In this document: positions 52,864 through 62,967 of the stretch, one piece after another
How positions within the stretch are numbered: the first letter of the stretch is position 1
Layout of the letters: every line of letters starts with the position of its first letter
Source of the DNA: Diplolepis rosae
Taxonomy: Eukaryota; Arthropoda; Insecta; Hymenoptera; Diplolepididae
Direction: 5' to 3'
DNA: 64,000 nt
Assembly: GCA_030998225.1 (NCBI GenBank)
Contig: JAPYXD010000608.1
Coordinates: 2,448,501 to 2,512,500, forward strand
Program-made: the position numbers and the translations under genes
Notes under the pieces: model-generated
Database searches by the model: none
Told to the model about the DNA's origin: nothing
Seen by the model: only the letters and a program-made list of their open reading frames with translations

Positions 52864-54773
52864 CAATTGAGGGTCTCCGTGCAATAACCGTTTAGGCGCG
52901 CGAGACATCTTCCCTTTCTCTGTTCGCGAGGCAAAGTGCCGGAAAAGTATTGTCCCAGAGAAAATTTCGGAAAATGAAGGAAAAAAAAATATGATCCTAT
53001 AGAATATCAAAAAAGGCACTAATTATGTTTAAGCAACTTTTCGATCTGACTTGTCATTTCCGAAATAAAAAATACAATTTGCTTTACAAATTCGATCGAA
53101 ATCAATACTTTTTTTGTGCTTAACTCGTCAAAACTTTGTTTTTTATCGACGAAATGAGCTTAAATTTGACACTCTAGCGTGAGATACGCTAGCGATGCTC
53201 ACAAGACTTGATTTGGGACAAAAAAAGTAATTTGTTAATTAATATTTCAATGTATATCAAAGCGCGACGAGCACCGTGTTTTTCGAGCTTCCCCAAAAAA
53301 AAGTATCGAGGAAATTTTCGAGTTCGAAAAACTTCCAGCGAGAAAGTTTTTCATTAGAGTTCAAAGAAGTTATCTAGAAAATTTCACAACTCTAGAACAA
53401 AAACTTCGGAAGAAACAATTGAAAATGCTTTGCGCCGGAACGTTGCAGACTGCCCAGTTCGAGCTCTCGCTTGTTTCGAGTATAGATGGGCTCTGCGTTG
53501 AGAGAGAATGATCGGTCAACGTGTGAGAGCGACAAAGGAAACACGAAAACGATCGTCTTTTGACTTTGACGAAATAATTCAATCTTTTGTTGACATTTAG
53601 GAAAGTCAGACGCATTATCTATCACGCAACAAAATATCAAATCATAGTACATGTAGCTTCCAGAGCTTCGTAATCACAAGTTTCTTTATTTGATGGCCCA
53701 ATAATTCCCAAAGAAAGCCATTTGAAAATGTCGAATCAAGGCAACAAAAACATAGGGAGCAAAAGGATTCGCCGAAAGTTGCAAAATTATCTAAGTCATC
53801 ACCAGGTTTTTTCAACAATTAATGAATGAATTAATGAAAAAAATTTCGAAATTTATATCGCAGATTAGATAAAAGGATTAGAAATTTTCAGAATTTTGAA
53901 AAATTTGGAGTACTTTACATAATTTGATCGACTGATGCAAATTTTGAAAATTCACACCAATCTACGTCAATTTTGCGAATTTCGGTAAAACGACAAAGGA
54001 AAAATTTTCTCAGAATAATTTAATCAATAAAAACATTACTATCGTACCTCTTGTCTTGCTTTTTTATTCAAATTTTTTCGCCAACTATCTTCGTTACGAA
54101 TGTGGACGTAAACGGCCCCCACCATAGATGCTTCGAGCTCATTGTGTCTTCCTCATTCAACCAACCTATGGCAGTGGAGCGAGGAAGAAGCCATGAGCTG
54201 GTAGGGTCCATGCTGGGGGCCGTTTACGTCCGTAGTTTTTGTTCTAGAGTTGTGAAATTTTCTAGATAACTTCTTTGAACTCTAATGAAAAACTTTCTCG
54301 CTGGAAGTTTTTCGAACTCGAAAATTTCCTCGATACTTTTTTTTGGGGAAGCTCGAAAAACACGGTGCTCGTCGCGCTTTGATATACATTGAAATATTAA
54401 TTAACAAATTACTTTTTTTGTCCCAAATCAAGTCTTGTGAGCATCGCTAACGTATCTCACGCTAGTGTGTCAAAATTAAGCTCATTTCGTCGATAAAAAA
54501 CAAAGTTTTGACGAGTTAAGCACAAAAAAAGTATTGATTTCGATCGAATTTGTAAAGCATATTGTATTTTTTATTTCGGAAATGACAAGTCAGATCGAAA
54601 AGTTGCTTAAACATAATTAGTGCCTTTTTTGATACTCTATAGGCTCATATTTTTTTTCCTTCATTTTCCGAAATTTTCTCTGGGACAATACTTTTCCGGT
54701 ACTTTGCCTCGCGAACAGAGAAAGGGAAGATGTCTCGCGCGCCTAAACGGTTATTGCACGGAGAGCCTCAATT
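52864..54773. repeat. Long inverted repeat, 540-bp arms
   Basis: Arms 52864-53405 and 54235-54773 are inverted copies with very few differences. The outer edge reads ATTGAGG(G/C)TCTCCGTGCAATA and the inner edge AGAACAAAAACT. The 829-bp centre holds short frames and, next to the right arm, a MITE copy. Arms contain AGCACCGTGTTTTTCGAGC and other distinctive blocks. No coding motif; probably a foldback-type mobile element. Confidence 0.9.
54098..54234. mobile_element. hAT-type MITE, second copy
   Basis: Same inverted core GTGGACGTAAACGGCCC as 31309-31470 and the same interior. The outermost CAGTGTTCGC ends are decayed, and no clear 8-bp duplication is left. It sits immediately inside the right arm of the 52.9-54.8 kb inverted repeat. 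Confidence 0.75.
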
Positions 54774-55324
54774 CGCATCAATAATTTTTGGATACAAGAT
54801 TGTTTTGTATAAAAAAATTCTAGGATGGCTTAGCTGAAAGAATGGTTAGATTATCTACTTGAAATGTTTAATCTTTACTTTTCAACACTTCAATAAATAT
54901 CAGAGTTATTAATCTATGCAAAAATGGAATTTGAAACCCTGATTTGAAACCCAATTTATATTGAAAAATTCCATCTAGTTTTAAATAACGTTAAATTAAT
55001 TCTAAATCATAGGTTGATAAGGTCGATATAGTAGAGTACCGTTATCACGTAGAGTGATACACTCTTCTAATGATCGACATAATCGACTGAAATGATTTAG
55101 AAAAATTGATTAAAAATTTTTTATTGATTTTGAATCATTAGATATAATAAAATACTCAAAGTTTAAATATTTCATATTTCAACACTAATTTATTTTTGCA
55201 TCGAGTACTCCGAACGTAAGGAGAGACGAATTTCAGATTTATAAAATTCATCCTACACCTATATATGATAATCTTCCTATTAACCCCAAACCTACCCTCC
55301 CCTTGGAGAAGGATGTACTACTGT
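54774..55324. other. AT-rich sequence with dispersed short repeat
   Basis: 55060-55120 matches 4870-4930 (ATGATCGA-ATAAT-GACTGAAATGATTTAGAAAA). Nothing else recognised. Confidence 0.4.
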
Positions 55325-55475
55325 GTGCAAATGAAACCAGGAATCGTGTTTTAACTTTTACAATCTTTATTTATTATTCCAAATCTATTTCGTCTACTTC
55401 AAAGTAATCCCTATCTGAAACATACACTTATGCCAACGTTTTTTCCAATCCTCGAAACAGTTTGAGACGGCTCAG
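55325..55475 (-). pseudogene. Mariner 3' end fragment
   Basis: The minus strand begins in 'CFEDWKKRWHKC', continues out of frame as 'VSDRDYFEVDEIDLE' and a stop, then a terminal region with CACGATTCCTGGTTTCATTT. That is the C-terminal tail and 3' terminal repeat of a DD34D mariner related to those at 38 and 58.9 kb. The rest is absent. Confidence 0.75.
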
Positions 55476-55869
55476 TCTCAGCTCTCGGTCTTTTTTTGGG
55501 ATAAACAGAGCATAATTTGTAAAAATAACTGCGTGGAAAGCTTAAGCATATTAAGCGTAAACACACAAGCAAAAATCGCGATGTTTCGCCGATCGCAAGT
55601 GCATTAATTATGCATTAAATGCTAAACCGGAAGTGCGTGTGAGTCGAACGCGGCCTATCGAGTTTTCATTGTCATTCTCGTTCGTGATCCCAGAGAGCGC
55701 TACACTAAGTTGCGTTTGCTGCTATTCACCCAATCTTCGAGGCGAAGCAGTTTTGTATGGGGTCAGTACCTGGATGGGCGTCCCGCGTTAATTTTTTTCT
55801 TTATATTTTTTTATGTATAATTTATATTAATAATTAGTGAGGTGAAACAAATATTTATATAATTTAATA
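55476..55869. other. Unassigned sequence
   Basis: 55600-55780 is GC-richer, with no recognisable protein or terminal repeat. Confidence 0.35.
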
Positions 55870-56453
55870 ATAAAATGGTACAGTACAGTCTGAAAGTATT
55901 AGAACAAGATAAAAAAAGTTGTTTTTGTCAGTTTATCGTATAATTTATTGAAATATTATTCACATACTCGCGGTAGTTTTGTACGTTCAATGTAGCTTCA
56001 TGATTTGAAGACATTTTTAATGCATTTTACTGAAATTTTCATCAAAATTTATAAGGACACAGTGAATATGTTACTTCAAGCGATTTTCTTGAAAATGTCC
56101 ACCTTTTGCTTTAATGACTGCAGTGCACAATTTTGGCCCTCTTTCGATGAGTTTTTGAAGTGTTTGAGGTGGAATATTATTCCACGCTTTGTTCAAACAA
56201 TCCCAGAGACCACGAAGGCTTGTTGGCTTTAGATCTCTCACACGTCAGTCCAATTCTTCCCAGAATAGCTCGATGGGATTTAAATCGGAGGATTGAGGCG
56301 GCCATTCCATTATATTAAGGTCACCTGCTACTTTTTTTCGTTCGAAATAAGAAGTACAAAGTTTTGATGTATGTTTCGGATCGTTATCTTGTTGGAAAAT
56401 GTATCCACCACCAATTAAATTGATGCCACATGGTATTGCATGGTGTTGGAGTT
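55870..56453 (-). pseudogene. Tc1-type transposon, C-terminal half
   Basis: Minus strand: 'GYIFQQDNDPKHTSKLCTSY' with the second catalytic Asp, 'IMEWPPQSSDLNPIELFWEE' with the catalytic Glu 38 residues later (DD38E-like spacing), and 'TSLRGLWDCLNKAWNNIPPQ'. There is one stop after 'EELD'. The left end near 55880 begins ACAGTACAGTCTGAAAGTAT, a Tc1-like terminal repeat. The N-terminal half is missing, cut at 56453 where a mariner starts in the opposite orientation. Confidence 0.88.
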
Positions 56454-56454
56454 G

Positions 56455-57240
56455 ATGAATAGATGGCTCCAGCAGTAAGTGCTGGTCGATTTTGACATAT
56501 TCAAAACGTTATGAACCAAGCTTAAACATATGGTTAAAAAGCTATTTTGACACATTAGTGATTTCGTTTTGGCGACATATACTTTTGGTTGTGTGAAAAT
56601 GTCTGGTTTTATTGCCAAATAATCGTCATTTGCGGGAAGTGTTGATTTTCTTTTTTCATTCGAAGAAAACGGCGGCTGAAGCGCATCGAGAGCTCCGAAA
56701 AGTTTACGGAGATGCTGCTCTAAGTGAAACAACGTGCCGTGATTGGTTCCCTCGCTTCAAAGACAGTGATTTCGATGTTGACGACCGTGCGCATGGAGGA
56801 GGGCCAACAACCTTCGAAGACATTGATGTTATTTATTATGAGCTGCTGAAACCGAACGAAACCATCACTGGGGAACGGTATCGAACGCAATTGATGCGTT
56901 TGAGCCGAGTACTGCGCACAAAACGGCCACAATACAAGCAGAGGCACGAAAAAGTGATTCTACAGCACGAAAACGCTAGGCCTCACGTTGCCAAACCCGT
57001 TAAAACCTACCCGGAAACGACCCAATGGGAAGTCCTACCCCACCCGCCGTATTCCCCAGATATACTATAGAAAAAATATCGAAAAATGGCTTGATTCGTG
57101 GATAGCCTCAAAAGATGAACACTTTTACCGTAACGGTAAACTAAAACTATCAGGACGTATGAAAATTACAGTTGCGCGGATTTTGAGTACTTTCATGCTG
57201 TCACCCAATAAAATCGCAGCCAGGAAGCGCGTGTGATTGG
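56455..57240 (+). mobile_element. Mariner remnant, two internal deletions
   Basis: Shares its 5' untranslated sequence with 20285-20440. The plus-strand transposase at 56612-57070 reads 'NNRHLREVLIFFFHSKKTAA', 'ETTCRDWFPRFKDSDFDVDD', then jumps from 'TTFED' to 'VIYYELLKPNETITGERYRT', losing the first catalytic Asp region. The second catalytic site reads 'ILQHENARPHVAKPVKTYPE', with Glu in place of Asp. After 'HPPYSPDI' the third site is lost, and a frame-shifted C-terminal tail ('EKWLDSWIASKDEHFYRNGK') follows from 57070. The 5' end is truncated at the Tc1 fragment. Confidence 0.88.
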
Positions 57241-57844
57241 CGCCTCAAACACGGAAGACTAATCAACGAGCGGTTGTGCTATGCTTGGATCGTCACCTAT
57301 GCCAGGAGAAACGCGTATAGTGGAGAAAAGCTCTCTTCGTCAACGCGTGAGATGCCTTCTCTTTTCAACGTGCACAGATTTTCAAACGCATTGCTGGAAG
57401 CATCCAAAAAATGGATCGAGTCTCAGAATCAGGTGGTGTGCATTATAGCATCACAGCACCTGAGGCGTAGAGAACTGATCGACGTATGTGCCCCCGCCCG
57501 CCGATTATATAGGAACTCTCAGGCTTCATTTTGTTAAGGAAAAAAAGGGGGGATTGTATATTTTTTAAATAAATTAATCCATTACGCAGCAAGGCGGTAC
57601 TGGACATCTGGGTTGTCGTTATATGCTCAAGTAGTTAGTACCCGTTAAGGGGAGGATGCAGTTCTTTGACATGAAAAATGTATGAAATTTGAGATCTTTT
57701 TAGTGATATAAAATGAATAGTTCTGGGAATGAGTGTTTATGTATGTAATTTCTCTATCAGTAAATAGTAAATTTTGATTTTATGAAAAAAAAATAGAATA
57801 AAAAATAGCGGCTCTAGCTGGTGTTAAATAAAACCATACCCGAC
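57241..57844 (+). other. GC-richer unassigned segment with polypurine tract
   Basis: 57240-57540 has balanced composition and an 87-codon frame ('FSNALLEASKKWIESQNQVV') without known motif. At 57534-57553 AAGGAAAAAAGGGGGG is followed by TTGTATATTTT, resembling a retroviral polypurine tract and LTR start. If so, the upstream frame could be the end of a retroelement ORF. Weak. Confidence 0.3.
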
Positions 57845-58184
57845 GTATTTAGGTCTGCGCGGGGCGCTCCACAACCTTGGCAGTTTATCCGAAATAAAAA
57901 AAGGTTAAAAATTACTAAAGTAGACTAAATTTATGGGGCTTTATCGTTTTTGATTTTTTTTCAAAAACACCTCAATAACAAAATGGTAACTGTTTGAAAT
58001 AAATCAATATTTCCGCTCAATTTTTTAAGCTGCAACAGACGGGTAAATTATTTCTAATTCAATTTTTGATGAAAATCGCTTCCATAAGGCCCCGAAAATT
58101 GAATATCTTTTTATTTTCACGAAGGTATATGTGAATCGGTTTATTCAGTCAAGCTGTAGAGCGCCCAGCGCGCCGAGAAATACT
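57845..58184. mobile_element. MITE-like element with GC-rich inverted ends
   Basis: Left end GTATTTAGGTCTGCGCGGGG and right end (reverse complement) GTATTTCTCGGCGCGCTGGG, both continuing GCGCTC(C/T)ACA and TT(G/T)-rich sequence. About 340 bp with no coding. Arms are diverged (about 50 bp recognisable). No clear target duplication. Confidence 0.5.
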
Positions 58185-58689
58185 GTTTTCAGAAAAACGC
58201 ATTCAAAGTTTGAAAAAGGAAAGAGAGTAATTACGTTTTCGAGTTGGTAGCTCATCAGGACACTTTACGGGCACAGTGATAAGCCAAGTAATAGCAAATT
58301 TTTTAACAAGAATCTCTATCCAGCGAGCATAGGACGACCTATCGATTTTGTCGCATTTGCAATGGGTAGGTTTAGAAGGGGGCAAATGATGAGAACTCCA
58401 ACAAGGTGGGATAAACACATGGAAAATAAAGAAGCCTCCGGGTCAAAAAGAACGATTATTTTCAGGTGTAGGGAACTTTTCCCAAAATTAAAACACTTTT
58501 TCTTCAACAGCGCTACTTCATAAAACGTGAGTTTTTCTTGTATCCTTACACGTTAAAATAGAAGATCTTGTTTCGCGAAATTTTCCCAATTCGTGCTACC
58601 CAGGATACGAATTTAAAATAAACAATTTTAGGTCAAAATGGGTGAAAATAACATTTAAAAAATGTTAAAATCAATAAATTACAGACCGC
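58185..58689. other. Unassigned sequence
   Basis: No recognised gene, repeat partner or transposon end. Confidence 0.35.
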
Positions 58690-59135
58690 AAAATAGCGAA
58701 AAGTCTCCAGTTGTTAAAGTCAATTTCCGAAATAGCCTTCAATACCTTCTTCAATTCGGCTTTTATCTCCTCAATTGAGTCCAAGCGGTTTCCCCGAAGC
58801 GGTATTTTGAGTTTACTGAATAGCCAGAAGTGTTGACTGGTCCTCTTGAAATGTCAATAGTATCAGCAAGGTCTCTAATTGTTAATCAACGATTTTTAAG
58901 CACCAAATCTTTGATCTTCAAGACATGTTGTTCATCAATTGATGTTTTTTCTCGTCCAGGGCGCTCTTGGTCTTCAATGCGTTCTCTGCCTTCTTTGAAC
59001 TTTTTATGCCACTTGAATATTCTTGTTTTCGATAAAGCCTGGTCACCAAAGGCCTCCTGCAACATCCTGCAGTAGAAATTTCATTTCACACAAAATTTAA
59101 TGCAACTTCTTTGCTCAGCAAAATCAGACATTGTA
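58690..59135 (-). pseudogene. Mariner (DD34D) remnant, core deleted
   Basis: The minus strand starts near 59131 with 'MSDFAEQRSCIKFCVK', continues in broken frames ('QEAFGDQALSKTRIFKWHKK', 'RIEDQERPGREKTSIDEQHV', 'LKNRR'), then jumps to 'FWLFSKLKIPLRGNRLDSIE' and 'LKKVLKAISEIDFNNW'. As in the copies at 13.4 and 37.8 kb, the part holding the first catalytic residue is deleted; here the second is gone too. Confidence 0.82.
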
Positions 59136-60660
59136 AAAATCGAAAAAACACTTTTTTTTGCTCACAAAAACGAGCGTCACTATTAAACCAATGACGATAA
59201 TGACATGAAATTTGAAAAAGAAAAAAAAAAGTAAAAAGAGGGGAAACCGGTGCAGAAGGCACAAAAGAAGAAGGATACCACTCGCCAGGTCGGGTGAAGC
59301 CATTAGCGTGTCTTCAAGAGACACTGCTTTTCAGGTAACGCTTGAAACAAGGTTTTCCTATTATGCTATCTAACTCTCCTAGATCCCTATGTAACATGTG
59401 TATTCGCACCTTATGCATGCCCCCAGTCACTAGCTATCATGTCTATGTGCTTTAGTTAAACTTCATTTATTGAAGAATGAGTGTATCTCGTTTTTATATC
59501 TTTTATAATTTAAAACAATTTCGTTTGATAACCAAAATGAATGAAATTTTTCAAGTAATATGCATAATTGGAATATTTTCTTTTTCCTGTACAAAAACGA
59601 TTCCAACAGCAGAGCAAAATATAAATGTGAAAATAGGATCTCTCAACGGTCCTACATCAGAACACTCAAAAACTAACTGAATTGGAACATTTGTCTTTTC
59701 TACAATTACAAACTAACACATTTACATTCGTAATTAAAAAACAAGAAATTTGATGAATTATTACTCTTTCTCAACAAATTCTAGATGCAAATGGCATTGA
59801 GCAAGCGATGAATAATCGAAATCTGAGATATTTATAAAAGTAATAAAATCCAAATAAAACCTGTCACTATGTCGATTGAACAGAGTAATTTTCAGATTAC
59901 GAATAACAAAACAAACCAGAAAAGTAGAATCAGAATTTATTTGAGAAAGTTAACTTTATGAGGAGTCTCTTACAAATAGTGCAAATAGTGAGAAATACTT
60001 AGATTAAACAAATAACATTCTGATTACTTTCACTAGCAAGACAATTTTAACGAAAAATATTATAAAAATTAAGAAACAATCATTCCAAGCTTAAGTAGTC
60101 ACTTTTGCATAATAATGATACCAACAATTGAAAACCCTTCATCAGATTTTCCGAGATATACTGACGGTGTTTGTCCTCAGAATTATCCAAGAGCTTATGA
60201 AATTCTCCTGAACTGTTCATGTATTTCTTTATTACCAAAAAATCAAAAAATATATGTTTATAAAGTCCCAGCGTTTAAAATTTGCGGATTATGCTATTCA
60301 GGTGTCCCTTTACGCTAAAATTATGATTGTAAAAATTCCTGAAATTCAATAATGAAAAACGCATTTCTACAATGTCTAGATCGCATTGCGCAATATTTAG
60401 ACCACATTGATAGAATAAATTTGGGATACGAAATAAAAGTAAAAAATCACTGTTTGAATCAGTAATGAGTCTTATCAAGTAATAAAGAACATGAATAAAA
60501 CATATGTAGAAGAAAAAAATGAAATTAATGTATATCATGAAAAAAAAAACAGCTTCAACCTTCAAATTTAATAATTTGCAGATAAATTTATGTCAAAAAT
60601 TTCCTAGATATAATGTCTGAATTATAAGTTAGTATAAAGTGTTTTCAAAGCTAATATTTT
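59136..60660 (+). other. Unassigned AT-rich sequence with small frames
   Basis: 59537-59677 gives a short peptide beginning 'MNEIFQVICIIGIFSFSCTK', with a signal-peptide-like hydrophobic core and an early stop. 60115-60315 gives 'MIPTIENPSSDFPRYTDG' with four or five Cys. Neither matches a family I know. They may be remnants of one decayed ORF on the plus strand. Confidence 0.3.
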
Positions 60661-61050
60661 GTTCCAGAAAATGGGAGAAAGAATGGAAGACAGAAACATA
60701 ACTATCACTAATAGCCCAGTGCAAACCACACATGAAATAAGTCTAGAATATATTCTTACTGATCCAAAATTTGAAGTCATTTAAAGTAATTCGTCGAATC
60801 ATATGCCAGTATTTGTAGTGACATGTAGTATCCAAAAAGAATCAAACACATATGTAAGTGTAGAGAAAAAATCTGGAATAAGAATAGAATCTAAGCATAG
60901 TTCAGCACAAAAATTATTAGCATTCTTGTATGAAGACTATTCACCGAGCAGAACAAGCTTAAAGATGAATTTAAAATATCATTAAAAAATTATACAGAAA
61001 AAATATTATTATATTGTATAAATGGACCGGCACTTGCGAACCAATAATTT
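60661..61050 (+). pseudogene. Possible double-stranded-RNA-binding domain remnant
   Basis: A plus-strand frame from AAAATGG at 60669 reads 'EISLEYILTDPKFEVI', one TAA (60782-60784), then 'NHMPVFVVTCSIQ', 'KKSGIRIESKHSSAQKLLAF' and 'LYEDYSPSRTSLK'. A one-base shift leads into 'DEFKISLKNYTEKILLYCIN'. The pattern (helix, P-x-F-E-V, H-x-P-x-F-x-V, then G-x-x-x-S-K-x-x-x-A-x-x-L-L) is that of a dsRBD of about 65 residues. A good splice acceptor (TTTTGTTCCAG) ends at 60667, just before it. It could be a decayed host exon, a retro-copy or a mobile-element ORF. Only one stop and one shift separate it from an intact product. Confidence 0.45.
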
Positions 61051-61114
61051 GTACTGCACCAAAACGAGATAAAAAGTTTATAGGGTGAACTTTATTTGTT
61101 ACCATAGAAGTTAA

Positions 61115-61784
61115 GGGGTTACTCTACTATCTTTGCAAGTTTAAAAAATTTCGTTTTTTTCATGGAAAAATTAATTAAAAATGTTCAATATTTTTACACA
61201 TTAAAGAAGAGGTTTAACACTTGTACAACAGATTTTTCATTTAATTTTGTGTGGGAAATCTGGCTGACCCAACTGCCTGAAGTTGACCCTGCTGAGAACT
61301 GGTTGACACGATATCTCCACTTTCAAGAGCCTGAGAGCAAAAATTCCGCGATATTATTAAAGCTATAGCCGGTACCTCAATAAAAAAAATTCGATGAAAA
61401 ATAACAAAATGACTGATACTTAAAGTTTTTAACCCTTTTTTGCAACATAAATTGTTTAAAAAAACATAGTTAATATGATTAAATATTCCTAATTCTACTA
61501 CCAGCTATAGTTGTATACGTGTAGAATATTCCATGAAAATTTGAGCTTTATCGGTCAAATAGTTTTTTCTAAATCATGTCAACCTGGTCGAAAAACATTG
61601 TTTCGAGAAACAACACAGCACGAATCCGTCCCCGAGACCCTCCGCTTACTCCGCCTTTTTACACCTGTTCTCAAAATTTCTGACCAAAATAGTGTTTCCT
61701 ACAGCATTTCTACACGTGTCTACTAGAAGAATCTGTGATTTTTAAAAAATCGATTTTTTCAAAAAAAGATAGTAGAGTAACCCC
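61115..61784. mobile_element. TTAA-flanked non-autonomous element
   Basis: 670 bp with inverted ends GGGGTTACTCTACTATCTTT, flanked by perfect TTAA at 61111-61114 and 61785-61788. No transposase; the 68-codon frame inside shows no motif. TTAA targets suggest piggyBac- or Kolobok-like mobilisation. Its layout resembles the element at 24737-26632, though the end sequence differs. Confidence 0.9.
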
Positions 61785-62337
61785 TTAATAAAAAATAAAT
61801 ATTATAAAATCAATTTCTGACTTTATGTGATGTCACATACTATTCATAGGATTATATTGAAGCAAGTATTGCAAATGGGAATTAAAAATATATTCAGAAA
61901 TGTTGATTTCATCCACACGTTCAAACAAAAGGGGGGAGGTGTCACGCCCTGTAACTATTACAAATACAGTTCAAGAAATAGAAAATATTTTTTCTCTTAT
62001 GGAGATGTTAAATTATAGGTTGATTTCATGAATGGAGATGATTTATTTATAATGTCTACATTTAGTAAATATAAATTTAAAAAACGGATCAGATTTAGAA
62101 TTTTGAGGAAAGAAACTATGGATAATATGAATTGTACCAAGCGAACACTTACATCGGTTTCGAACAATTATAAATGATTCGCCAATGTATTCTGGAAGAT
62201 TATAAAACGCGCTAAGCATTATATTTGAACGTTTGTAATCTTAACAATTAATTATAAATTATTATTTAGGGAATTTAGAGAAGAAAATAAATGACCTTTC
62301 CGGTCTTATACAGTTGTTTATTTCTCAAAACGTCAAT
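61785..62337 (+). other. Possible polypurine tract and LTR start
   Basis: AAAAGGGGGGAGG at 61927-61939 is followed directly by TGTCACGCCCTGTAAC, the usual arrangement of a polypurine tract and the TG start of a 3' LTR. No second LTR is in the window. The remaining sequence is unassigned. Confidence 0.35.
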
Positions 62338-62764
62338 GTTTCGACCAAAGTTTTGGTCCTTATCAAGACATGGATAAATTTCCAAATTAACTTCCTTGCA
62401 TCAGACAAATTTGACAAGTAGATACAGTAACAATTTTGTTGTATTGAAATTGTTTTTTTTTAAATCCATGTTATAATGTAATGTTATTATGTAAAAATCA
62501 TTGAAATTCTTCATAAAATAAAATTCAATCATTGTGAGAATTCGTTAAAAATTTAACAATTAATCACAATAATTAAATTTTATCTTATAAAGAATTTCAA
62601 TGATTTTTACATAATAACACTATATTATAACATGAATTAAAAAAAAAACAATTTCAATACAACAAAATTGTTACTGTATCTACTTGTCAAATTTGTCTGA
62701 TGCAAGGAAGTTAATTTGGAAATTTATCCATGTCTTGATAAGGACCAAAACTTTGGTCGAAACA
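62338..62764. repeat. Inverted repeat with degenerate hammerhead-like core
   Basis: Arms about 62338-62525 and 62573-62764 are almost perfect inverted copies around a 47-bp AT-rich loop. Each arm's outer end reads CTTGATAAGGACCAAAAC then TTTGGTCGAAACATTG (plus strand in the right arm): a hairpin stem flanked by a changed CTGATGA box (TTGATAA) and intact GAAAC. This is the layout of a Penelope-like terminal repeat without the coding body. Confidence 0.75.
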
Positions 62765-62774
62765 TTGCCCCTTC

Positions 62775-62967
62775 TGACTAGCATTTGTTTCGGTCGATGC
62801 AGAACGCCCTCACTGGAATACGGTTCACATCAGAACAGGGTATCAAAAATTGGCTAGATTCATTCTTGGCCGCCAAGCCGGCGCAGTTCTTTTGGGATGG
62901 AATCCACAAATTGCCAGAAAGATGGGAAAAAGTCATAGCTTCAAGTTATTATATTCAGTTGTATTAA
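62775..62967 (+). pseudogene. Mariner C-terminal fragment
   Basis: The plus strand reads a decayed 'SDxHLFRSMQNAL', then 'GIKNWLDSFLAAKPAQFFWD' and 'GIHKLPERWEKVIASS', the C-terminal end of a mariner transposase, with a stop at 62965-62967. It abuts the inverted repeat above; nothing of the catalytic core remains. Confidence 0.8.

Noticed and set aside
31228..54269. Similar open frames in the two hAT-type MITE copies (around 31.4 and 54.1-54.2 kb) with matching peptide sequence
   Set aside because: The MITE is short and palindromic; the matching peptide reflects shared DNA in two copies. There is no start context or domain.
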